Assembly: GCA_023416545.1 (NCBI GenBank)
Contig: JAEZHO010000256.1
Coordinates: 1 to 6,188 of the forward strand
Direction: 5' to 3'
DNA from: Pseudomonadota bacterium
GTDB taxonomy: Bacteria; Pseudomonadota; Alphaproteobacteria; Rhizobiales; Rhizobiaceae
Length of the DNA: 6,188 nucleotides
Positions 1-5,476 of the stretch are shown here, piece after piece. The position numbers were made by a program, and so were the translations under genes. The notes under the pieces are model-generated. The model did no database searches. It saw nothing but the letters and a program-made list of their open reading frames with translations, and was not told where the DNA came from. Numbering within the stretch: the first letter of the stretch is position 1; each line of letters begins with the position of its first letter.

Positions 1-585
1 CTGACCGGCAGGACGGCGCATGCCTCCATGCCGGAGACGGGCACGTCGCCGATGCGGGCCATCGCCTCGCTGATGCCGGCGCTGACCGGCCTCGGTCGAG
101 GTTCCGTCGCGGGCGGCAACCTGGTGCTCGCGACCGTCGGCCACGTGCGCATGGGTGAACCCGCCTTCGGCATCGCGCCGGCCCATGCCGAACTCTGGGT
201 GACGCTCAGGACGATGAGCGACGACCGGATGCAGGCGCTGGTAGACGCCGCCGACCGGCTGGCGAAGGAGGCGGCGGAGAGGGACGGGCTGGCGCTGGAA
301 ACCAGCTATCACGAGGTGTTCGCCCACTGCGACAACCATGTCGAGGCGGTCGGCATCCTGCGCGCCGCCCTCGATGCCGAGGGGATAACCCACGAGCCCG
401 GCGAGGCGCTGCGGGGATCGGAGGACTTCGGGCGTTTCGGTGCGGTCTCGAAATCCGCGATGTTCTATCTCGGGGCCGGCGAAGGCCACCCCGCCCTGCA
501 CAATCCGGATTACGACTTCCCCGACGACCTCATCCCGCTCGGCGCCCGCATCTTCATGCGGACGGCACGCGACCTGCTTGGCTAG
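1..585 (+). CDS. M20 family amidohydrolase, C-terminal part (5' end outside window)
   Basis: This is the 3' end of a metal-dependent M20 hydrolase that cleaves an amide bond of an N-acyl amino acid or small peptide in the cytoplasm. The reading frame is open from base 1, so the ATG at 28 is internal; 194 residues are visible. Residues 3-9 (GRTAHAS) are the characteristic entry to the lid/dimerisation domain. The catalytic domain then resumes, with the metal-ligand region SEDFG at visible residues 140-144 and the C-terminal ligand motif LHNPDYDFPDDL near 166-177, whose His binds the second metal. The LHNP-DYDF form fits the M20D group (hippurate hydrolase / AbgB / IAA-amino-acid hydrolase type), but the substrate cannot be read from this part. 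Full-length relatives have about 380-400 residues, so roughly half is missing on the left because of the window edge. The stop TAG at 583-585 lies 24 bases from the stop of the convergent gene. Confidence 0.9.
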   Translation: MTGRTAHASMPETGTSPMRAIASLMPALTGLGRGSVAGGNLVLATVGHVRMGEPAFGIAPAHAELWVTLRTMSDDRMQALVDAADRLAKEAAERDGLALETSYHEVFAHCDNHVEAVGILRAALDAEGITHEPGEALRGSEDFGRFGAVSKSAMFYLGAGEGHPALHNPDYDFPDDLIPLGARIFMRTARDLLG

Positions 586-609
586 GGCCTTGCGTGGATC
601 GCCGGCAAG

Positions 610-1944
610 CTAGGCGTCCTTGCCCCCGAACAGCTTGACCAGAAGGTTCTGGTTCTTGCCGGGCAGGCGGCCATTATATTCCGGCACGATCACCATGTGG
701 GTGATCTCGCCGCGGCGGAATGCGGCCAGGAACTTGTCGTAGTGCTTGAAGGCGACGCAGCCGTGCGAATCGCCGGGGCGCGAGCGCAGGAGATAGGTGT
801 GGGCGAGAAGCCCGGTGCGGCCCTGCGGATGCTTGCCGTCGACCGAGGTGAGCCGGATCGCCGCGACGCCGTGGAACGGCTTTTCGCGCATTGAGAGCTT
901 GTAGGTGCCGGGCGGCGTCGGGCCCTTCATCTTCACATGGGTGAATTTCGGGTTGTCGCGCATCTTGCCGATGCCGGAATGGGCTTCCAGTTTGGCGCCG
1001 TTCGGCATGTGGACCACGCCGTTGGTGATGTCGTAGATCGCCACCTTCTTCGTGCCCGGGTCCGGGAGCGGCGCGACCTTGGGCAGCGACTTCATCGGGT
1101 TTTCGGGCCGCGCATAGGCGAGAACGGTCGAGGAAGCCTCGTCCTCCTCGTCGGCCACGCCACGGCCGGGCTTGGCAACGCGCGCCGCCGCCAGGGCCTC
1201 GAGCGCCTTGACCGCCGTCTCGGGACGGGAGGTCGGAAGCGGTCCCTGCATGGGAAGCGTGTCGTCCATGAGGGCGGCAAGCTCGCTCGTGCGCCCTGCC
1301 TCCTCCGCCTCGATCGCGGCGGTCTCGACCGCGCTCTCGTCGGACAGCACCTCGTCCTCGGCAGGAGCGGAGGCAAGCGACGCGGCGACGATTTCGGCCA
1401 CCGGGGCGTCGACTCGCGGCGCAATCGCCACCATCTCGTTCATCGCCTCGCCGAGCGCCTGCCTGACGGCTTCGGGGTCCGGCCGGACTGCGGCGAGAGC
1501 CTGGAACCTTTCGTCCTCGGCGGCGGATGCAAAGGCCGCGCCGAGCGTGCTGGCGACGGCATCGCCGGCCGGACGCTGCGAGAGGACGGCCGCAAGCCGC
1601 GCACCTTCGAGCCGCGACGCCTTGGGCGCCACGGGCTGCCGGTAGAGACGTTCGAACTTGTTGATCCGGATGGCGATGTCACGGGCCTGGGCCGGTTCGT
1701 CGGCCTGAGGCGCGACCGACGGGCGGACCGGCATTGCCAGCGAGAATTCCGGCCTGTCGGGCGCGCCGAAGCTCGGTGCGAAACTGCTGACGGTCGTGGT
1801 TGCCGCGAACATCCAGACGCCGGCGAGTGCGGCCGTCGCCAGAACCATCCGACCGGCGAAGGCAAGACGCGACATCCGTTTCGGACGTTTTGGAACTGAT
1901 CTGGAGGAAATTGCGGTATCGAACGTGTCGATCTCTAGCGCCAT
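610..1944 (-). CDS. Membrane-anchored Tlde1/DUF2778-domain L,D-transpeptidase-like protein
   Basis: Predicted envelope protein of 444 residues. It has a short basic cytoplasmic tail (KRPKR at 19-23) and one membrane segment at about 32-52 with no lipobox. A long Ala/Pro/Glu-rich linker runs from about 53 to 296 and probably spans the periplasm. The C-terminal catalytic domain covers about 300-432. That domain carries HSG at 322-324 and SHGC at 393-396, the His and Cys pair expected of an L,D-transpeptidase-like fold. Its other features (GIGKMRDNP, PTPPGTYKLS, HTYLLRSRPGDSHGCVAF) match the Tlde1 (formerly DUF2778) family rather than classic YkuD. Known Tlde1 members act on peptidoglycan tetrapeptide stems; this one is probably a resident periplasmic wall enzyme, since it has an anchor and no secretion genes nearby. 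I chose the ATG at 1944. An upstream in-frame TTG at 1980 would add 12 residues but has no clear Shine-Dalgarno; the site before 1944 is also weak. The linker is poorly conserved in type and gives no further function. Confidence 0.82.
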   Translation of the reverse strand: MALEIDTFDTAISSRSVPKRPKRMSRLAFAGRMVLATAALAGVWMFAATTTVSSFAPSFGAPDRPEFSLAMPVRPSVAPQADEPAQARDIAIRINKFERLYRQPVAPKASRLEGARLAAVLSQRPAGDAVASTLGAAFASAAEDERFQALAAVRPDPEAVRQALGEAMNEMVAIAPRVDAPVAEIVAASLASAPAEDEVLSDESAVETAAIEAEEAGRTSELAALMDDTLPMQGPLPTSRPETAVKALEALAAARVAKPGRGVADEEDEASSTVLAYARPENPMKSLPKVAPLPDPGTKKVAIYDITNGVVHMPNGAKLEAHSGIGKMRDNPKFTHVKMKGPTPPGTYKLSMREKPFHGVAAIRLTSVDGKHPQGRTGLLAHTYLLRSRPGDSHGCVAFKHYDKFLAAFRRGEITHMVIVPEYNGRLPGKNQNLLVKLFGGKDA

Positions 1945-2042
1945 GATACTCGTTACCCGATCATTCTGCCAAAGCCGCAACTGCGACCATGTCCATCTGC
2001 CCTGAACGGCGGCCGGAAGCCGTCATGCCGTTCGTCGATCGG

Positions 2043-2071
2043 ATTAGAGAATGACGATATATGGTAACCAA
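2043..2071 (-). promoter_or_regulatory. Candidate sigma70 promoter for the Tlde1-domain gene
   Basis: Read on the minus strand, TTGGTT (2071-2066) is followed after 17 bases by TCTAAT (2048-2043). The -10 matches TATAAT at 5 of 6 positions and the -35 matches TTGACA at only 3 of 6. It lies in the most AT-rich stretch of the window and would give a leader of roughly 90 bases before the ATG at 1944. An interrupted dyad at 2056-2075 overlaps the -35. The assignment rests on pattern only. Confidence 0.4.
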
Positions 2072-2166
2072 TATCTTTACGCCCCGCCCTCATTGCTGCT
2101 TTTCGCTCTATGGGGCAAACCTGCCGGAACTTTAGCTGAAATGCGGCAAGGCGGTGGCGAAGGCCG

Positions 2167-2205
2167 AAAAAAGCCGGCAATCCCGCACCACATCCGGGTG
2201 CGGGA
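2167..2205 (-). terminator. Hairpin terminator downstream of the YeeE-like gene
   Basis: Eleven bases after the TGA of the permease gene, the minus strand reads TCCCGCACC, a 7-base loop and GGTGCGGGA: a perfect 9-bp GC-rich stem at 2181-2205. Eight bases later comes a run of six T (2172-2167 on the minus strand). The offset between stem and T-run is longer than in a textbook intrinsic terminator. A second small GCCGG/CGGC pairing around the T-run could bridge it. It separates the permease transcript from the same-strand Tlde1-domain gene downstream. Confidence 0.65.
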
Positions 2206-2216
2206 CCGGGATGCGG

Positions 2217-3440
2217 TCAGCCGTCCACGCGGCGAAGTGAGGTGCGTTCCATGAAGAAAAAGGGACGCAGCCTGACGCCCAGGATATTGCCGGCGAAGGC
2301 CGCGACGGCCCACAGGTAGCCGTGCAGGCTGCCGGACGCGATCCCCGAGAAATAGGCGCCGATATTGCAGCCATAGGCGATCCGGGCGCCGTAGCCGAGC
2401 AGGAGACCGCCAACCACCGCCGCGAGGATCGAGCGCAGCGGAATATCGAGGCTCGGCGCGAAGCGTCCGGCAAGGGTCGCCGCGAGCATGGCGCCGGCGA
2501 TCAGGCCGAAATCCATGACGGAGGTCACGTCGGCAAAGACGCTTTCGGCAAGCGCCTTGGCATTGGCGGGCGCCTGCCAGTAGGCCCAGGCGGTCGGATC
2601 GATGCCGATCGCCTGCGCTCCCTTCGCGCCCCAGAGCGCGAACGCGGAGGTGATCCCCCAGGGACGGCCGGCAAGCGCCAGGGTGGCGAAGTTGAGAAGC
2701 GCGAGCGCGATGGCGCCGGCGACCAGCGGCCAGGGCCCCCTCAGATAGCGGGCGAAGCCGTCGCGGGGCGTAGCCGGCGCCCGCTCCAGGCCGCCGTTGC
2801 GCTTTTTCTCGACGAAGACGGTAAGCGCGGCGATGGCCCCGAAGATCGCAAGCGAAATCACGATGCCGGCGACCGGCCCGAGGCTGACCAGCGAACTCGG
2901 CGGCAGCGACGGCAGTCCCGCCCACCAGTCGGAATGGATCGTCGCCAGCAGCGAACCGACGATGAAGAAGAGGAGCGTGACGAGCATGCGGGCATTGCCG
3001 CCGCCGGCCGTAAACAGCGTGCCGGACGCGCAGCCGCCGCCGAGTTGCATGCCGATGCCGAACATGAAGGCGCCGACGATGACCCCGACCCCGGCCGGCG
3101 ACACGAAGCCGCGCACCTCGTTGCCGAACAGCGTTCCGGAGGCGAGGAAGGGGAAGAAGAGGACGACGGCGAGCGCAAGCAGTATCATCTGCACCCGAAG
3201 CCCCCTGCCCCGGCCTTCCGCGATGAAGACGCGCCAGGCGGAGGTGAAGCCGAAGGCGGCGTGGTAGAGCGAGATGCCGAGCGCGCCGCCGACCAGGAAC
3301 AGCGCGCCATGGGCGGCGCCGTAAGTGTGCCCGAGCGCGATCGTGCCGGCGACGAGCACGACGAGCGCGGTGAGGCCCGGCACACTGATCGGCGAGGCAG
3401 TATCGCCGCGCGGCGGCGTTGATGAACTGGCTATGGACAT
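2217..3440 (-). CDS. YeeE/YedE family sulfur-compound permease (full-length, two-halved)
   Basis: An integral inner-membrane protein of 407 residues, almost entirely hydrophobic helices, with two homologous halves. The first half has GGGCASGTLF (Cys137). The second has YGCNIGAYFSGIASGSLHG (Cys358). Both motifs are hallmarks of the YeeE/YedE (Sulf_transp, DUF395) family, whose studied member TsuA imports thiosulfate through conserved pore cysteines. The second-half motif closely parallels E. coli YedE. Cys137 and Cys358 are the only two cysteines in the protein: the usual early motif with Cys before FTSAFR is here AAFGFTSAWR, with Gly64 in its place. The start at 3440 is supported by AGGAG 7 bases upstream; the frame stays open much further back, across pncA, but that stretch is a shadow. 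No TusA/YeeD sulfurtransferase, persulfide dioxygenase or BigR-like regulator is adjacent, so the substrate (thiosulfate or another small sulfur species) remains an inference. It is transcribed divergently from pncA and ends at a strong hairpin. Confidence 0.9.
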   Translation of the reverse strand: MSIASSSTPPRGDTASPISVPGLTALVVLVAGTIALGHTYGAAHGALFLVGGALGISLYHAAFGFTSAWRVFIAEGRGRGLRVQMILLALAVVLFFPFLASGTLFGNEVRGFVSPAGVGVIVGAFMFGIGMQLGGGCASGTLFTAGGGNARMLVTLLFFIVGSLLATIHSDWWAGLPSLPPSSLVSLGPVAGIVISLAIFGAIAALTVFVEKKRNGGLERAPATPRDGFARYLRGPWPLVAGAIALALLNFATLALAGRPWGITSAFALWGAKGAQAIGIDPTAWAYWQAPANAKALAESVFADVTSVMDFGLIAGAMLAATLAGRFAPSLDIPLRSILAAVVGGLLLGYGARIAYGCNIGAYFSGIASGSLHGYLWAVAAFAGNILGVRLRPFFFMERTSLRRVDG

Positions 3441-3447
3441 GGGACGG

Positions 3448-3452
3448 CTCCT
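3448..3452 (-). promoter_or_regulatory. Ribosome binding site of the YeeE-like gene
   Basis: AGGAG on the minus strand, 7 bases before the ATG at 3440. It decides the start: the reading frame remains open upstream to 4370, but no comparable site precedes those codons. Confidence 0.8.
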
Positions 3453-3520
3453 GTTTGAGCCCAGTCTTAGCCCGCAGGGGCCGCGCGAGCGAGAAACGGC
3501 CTTCCGGCGCGCCTCGTGAA

Positions 3521-3539
3521 GGCGGATAATGTTTCCGCC
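3521..3539. repeat. Inverted repeat GGCGGA-N7-TCCGCC in the divergent region
   Basis: Six-base perfect arms (3521-3526 and 3534-3539) flank the AT-rich centre TAATGTT, about 80 bases upstream of the permease ATG. The geometry resembles a dimeric repressor operator. A -10-like CATTAT lies in the centre on the minus strand, but I find no -35 at a suitable distance. It could be chance in GC-rich DNA. Confidence 0.35.
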
Positions 3540-3585
3540 GCCTGGAGCGGATGCGGAAAGCCCGTTCTTCGCCGTGCGGCCCGCA

Positions 3586-3601
3586 CCCCGGCGCGCCGGG
3601 G
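3586..3601. repeat. Perfect 16-base palindrome in the yeeE-pncA divergent region
   Basis: CCCCGGCGCGCCGGGG is a perfect, gapless palindrome lying between the two divergent genes. No T-run follows on either strand, so it is not an intrinsic terminator. It may be a protein-binding site or a cruciform-prone element; its all-G/C content lowers its significance in this genome. Confidence 0.5.
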
Positions 3602-3617
3602 ACATTGCAAGGTCGTG

Positions 3618-3638
3618 CACCAAGGGAGCCACCAAGGG
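3618..3638. promoter_or_regulatory. Tandem CACCAAGGG direct repeat next to the pncA -35
   Basis: Two exact copies of CACCAAGGG (3618-3626 and 3630-3638) start 12 bases apart, and the second copy abuts the candidate -35 at 3639. This is a common arrangement for activator binding just upstream of RNA polymerase. No known regulator motif is recognised. Confidence 0.4.
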
Positions 3639-3667
3639 CTTGTCGCCGATCGGCGGCGCGGTATTAA
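3639..3667 (+). promoter_or_regulatory. Candidate sigma70 promoter of pncA
   Basis: CTTGTC (3639-3644), a 17-base spacer and TATTAA (3662-3667) match the rhizobial housekeeping pattern (CTTGAC / CTATAT-like) well. Initiation would be near 3674, giving a leader of about 25 bases that contains the Shine-Dalgarno. The spacer holds the perfect palindrome GCCGATCGGC (3645-3654), a position where a bound repressor would block RNA polymerase. Confidence 0.55.
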
Positions 3668-3683
3668 TCGGCAAAAGACAGAT

Positions 3684-3690
3684 TAAGGAG
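3684..3690 (+). promoter_or_regulatory. Ribosome binding site of pncA
   Basis: TAAGGAG, a near-perfect Shine-Dalgarno, 8 bases before the ATG at 3699. It fixes the start codon. Confidence 0.85.
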
Positions 3691-3698
3691 AAGCCACC

Positions 3699-4325
3699 AT
3701 GAAGGCTCTGCTGCTGGTCGATATCCAGAACGGCTTCTGCCCGGGCGGGAACCTGCCCGTGCCCGACGGCGACAAGGTCGTGCCCGTCGCCAACCGCCTG
3801 ATCGAGGAAGGCGGCTACGACGTCATCGTCCTGTCCCAGGACTGGCATCCGGCCGATCACGGCAGTTTCGCCTCGCAGCATCCCGGCAAGCAGCCGTTCG
3901 AGATGGGCGAACTCTCCGGCCAGCCGCAGATGCTCTGGCCCGATCACTGCGTCCAGGGCACGGGCGATGCCGAATTTCATCCCGACCTCAGGATGGACGA
4001 GGTCGACTATATCCAACAGAAGGGCGAGAACCCGGCGATCGACAGCTATTCCGCCTTCCGCGACAACGACCGGGCAGCGGTCACGGGCCTTGCCGGCTAT
4101 CTCCGCGCCCAGCAGATCGACGAACTCGACATCTGCGGCCTCGCGACGGATTACTGCGTCAGGTTCTCGGCGCTTGACGCGATCGAGATGCTGCCCGGCG
4201 TCCGTGTCTGCGTCATCGAGGATGCCAGCCGCGGGATCGATGCCGAGGGCGTCAAGGCGGCGATCGAGGAGATGCGGCAAAAGGGGATCGGCATCGTCCG
4301 GAGCCACGATATCCTGAGGGACTGA
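3699..4325 (+). CDS. pncA: Nicotinamidase
   Basis: Cytoplasmic cysteine hydrolase that converts nicotinamide to nicotinate and ammonia, feeding the Preiss-Handler branch of NAD salvage; the family also activates pyrazinamide. The 208-residue length is typical. The isochorismatase-like fold shows the catalytic triad: Asp8 in VDIQNGF, Lys108 in QQKGE, and the nucleophile Cys153 in GLATDYCV. The metal site is Asp48 and His50 (SQDWHP) plus His83 (WPDHCVQG). The WPDHC-GT and ATDYCV blocks separate it from generic isochorismatase hydrolases. The start is fixed by a strong Shine-Dalgarno, and a candidate promoter lies just upstream. No pncB (nicotinate phosphoribosyltransferase) is next to it in this window. 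The downstream azlCD pair lies 109 bases away on the same strand and could be cotranscribed, but the functional link is unclear. Nothing is missing or odd in the coding sequence. Confidence 0.96.
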   Translation: MKALLLVDIQNGFCPGGNLPVPDGDKVVPVANRLIEEGGYDVIVLSQDWHPADHGSFASQHPGKQPFEMGELSGQPQMLWPDHCVQGTGDAEFHPDLRMDEVDYIQQKGENPAIDSYSAFRDNDRAAVTGLAGYLRAQQIDELDICGLATDYCVRFSALDAIEMLPGVRVCVIEDASRGIDAEGVKAAIEEMRQKGIGIVRSHDILRD

Positions 4326-4332
4326 CAAGGGC

Positions 4333-4366
4333 ATCGATCGCCGGGACTTCACCAGAATCGATCGAT
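4333..4366. repeat. Inverted repeat ATCGATCG / CGATCGAT between pncA and azlC
   Basis: Eight-base perfect arms (4333-4340 and 4359-4366) enclose an 18-base loop beginning 7 bases after the pncA stop. The right arm is itself part of the palindrome ATCGATCGAT (4357-4366). No T-run follows, so an intrinsic terminator is not supported. It may be a transcript-end stem-loop or chance GATC clustering. Confidence 0.35.
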
Positions 4367-4434
4367 CCATCAGCGCTATTGAATTGCGCCGGGCCTTTCC
4401 TCTCGCCTAAGGGGGGTGGGAAGAAGGAATCTCC

Positions 4435-5148
4435 ATGAACCGCATTGATTTCAGAGAAGGCCTGCGGGGCGGCGCCATCGTCGCCCTGTCCTCGGCGCCC
4501 TTCGGTGCCCTCTTCGGGGCCGTCGCAGTGGACAACGGCCTGAGCTTCCTCGAGACGCTGCTGATGAGCGCGACGATCTACGCCGGAGCAAGCCAGCTGG
4601 TCGGGATCGAGCTTTTCGGCCAGCGGGTCGAGCCCTGGCTGGTGGTGCTCTCCGTCTTCGCCGTCAACTTCCGCCATATCCTCTATTCCGCGGCGATGGC
4701 GAAATATATCCGGCACTACTCGCTGCCCCAGAAGATTGTCGCCTTCTTCCTGCTGATCGATCCCGCCTTCGCCGAAGGGGTGCGCCGCGGCGAAAGCGGC
4801 CGGGGCGTGAGCTTTTCCTGGTATATCGGCTTCGGCGTCGTGGTCTATGTCTGCTGGAACCTGTCGACCATGCTCGGCGCCTTCTTCGGCCGCATGATCG
4901 GCGACCCGGCCTCGATCGGCATCGACATCCTGCTGCCGGTCTATTTCCTCGGCATGGTACTTGCCTTCCGCACCCGCCCCGGTTTCGCGCCGATCGTGCT
5001 GGCAAGCGCCCTCGGGTCGGTCGCTGCCTATCATTTCGTCGGCTCTCCCTGGCACGTCAGCCTCGGGGCCGCCGCCGGCATCCTCGTCGCGACGCTGCTG
5101 CCGCTCCCGGCCCCGGCGGCGGCTTCGCCACAGGACGGGGAGGCCTGA
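4435..5148 (+). CDS. azlC: AzlC family branched-chain amino acid exporter, large subunit
   Basis: Inner-membrane protein of 237 residues, the large subunit of the two-part AzlCD (LIV-E / BrnFE type) exporter that expels branched-chain amino acids and sometimes related analogues. Family marks are the start region FREGLRGGAIVALSSAPFGA, GASQ at 51-54 and the signature NFRHILYSAAMA at 78-89. Several hydrophobic helices follow to about residue 223, then a short Pro/Ala-rich tail. Length is normal for the family. AAGGAA (4424-4429) lies 5 bases before the ATG, within an unusually purine-rich tract (4409-4429). The gene ends 3 bases before azlD, and the azlD Shine-Dalgarno lies inside its last codons, so the two are cotranscribed and probably translationally coupled. 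No Lrp-type regulator gene is adjacent in the window. The exact substrate range is inferred from the family. Confidence 0.94.
   Translation: MNRIDFREGLRGGAIVALSSAPFGALFGAVAVDNGLSFLETLLMSATIYAGASQLVGIELFGQRVEPWLVVLSVFAVNFRHILYSAAMAKYIRHYSLPQKIVAFFLLIDPAFAEGVRRGESGRGVSFSWYIGFGVVVYVCWNLSTMLGAFFGRMIGDPASIGIDILLPVYFLGMVLAFRTRPGFAPIVLASALGSVAAYHFVGSPWHVSLGAAAGILVATLLPLPAPAAASPQDGEA
5137..5143 (+). promoter_or_regulatory. Ribosome binding site of azlD, inside the azlC 3' end
   Basis: GGGGAGG lies within the last codons of azlC, 8 bases before the azlD ATG at 5152. Ribosomes finishing azlC at 5148 would be placed at this site, favouring coupled, balanced synthesis of the two subunits. Confidence 0.75.
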
Positions 5149-5151
5149 ACG

Positions 5152-5466
5152 ATGGAGGGTACGCTCGACACCGGCACCCTGCTGCTGATCCTTGCCTCGG
5201 CCGTCGCGACCTATATCACGCGCATCGGCGGCTACGTGCTGATCACGCGGATGAAGGCAATCCCGCCGCGCATGGAAGCGGCGTTGAACGCCGTTCCCGC
5301 GGCCGTTCTGACCACGCTCGTGGCGCCGGCCTTCTTCTCCGGCGGCTGGGACGTGAAGATCGCGATGGTCGTCGCGCTCCTCGTCGCCCTTTACCGTCCG
5401 GGTCTGCTGATGCTCGGCGCCGGATGGGTTGCGGTCATGGTCTGCCGCCAGTTCCTCGGCCTCTAG
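5152..5466 (+). CDS. azlD: AzlD family branched-chain amino acid exporter, small subunit
   Basis: Small inner-membrane partner of AzlC, 104 residues, the usual size for AzlD. Family features are TYITRIGGYVL at about 20-30, the basic loop with RMKAIPPRMEAAL (33-45), NAVPAAVLTTLVAP (46-59), and a C-terminal pair of hydrophobic segments ending in a short tail. It is thought to form the exporter together with AzlC; neither subunit is expected to work alone. The start at 5152 is supported by GGGGAGG within azlC. The stop TAG at 5464-5466 lies only 10 bases from the stop of the convergent aminopeptidase gene. Confidence 0.93.
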   Translation: MEGTLDTGTLLLILASAVATYITRIGGYVLITRMKAIPPRMEAALNAVPAAVLTTLVAPAFFSGGWDVKIAMVVALLVALYRPGLLMLGAGWVAVMVCRQFLGL

Positions 5467-5476
5467 AAGCCGGCAG

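Noticed and set aside
576..613. Possible bidirectional terminator between the M20 gene and the Tlde1-domain gene
   Set aside because: Only CTTGC/GCAAG arms (589-593, 605-609) with a bulged CTAG extension; no T-run on either strand.
937..1899. 320-codon + strand frame opposite the Tlde1-domain gene
   Set aside because: Arg/Gly/His-rich shadow translation with no recognisable domain; the minus strand encodes a protein with a conserved active site.
1953..2254. Small frames on both strands in the gap upstream of the Tlde1-domain gene (75 and 67 codons)
   Set aside because: No ribosome binding site or recognisable protein; they overlap the candidate promoter and the hairpin terminator.
2322..3422. 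366-codon + strand frame opposite the permease
   Set aside because: Charged, low-complexity shadow of a membrane protein gene; no Shine-Dalgarno or family match.
3441..4370. In-frame minus-strand extension of the permease to 717 residues, running antisense through pncA
   Set aside because: The extension lacks family similarity and membrane character, overlaps a gene with a complete catalytic triad, and a clear Shine-Dalgarno fixes the start at 3440. Long antisense frames are common at this GC content.
4252..5055. 267-codon minus-strand frame over azlC
   Set aside because: Antisense shadow; the + strand clearly encodes AzlC with its NFRHILYSAAMA signature.
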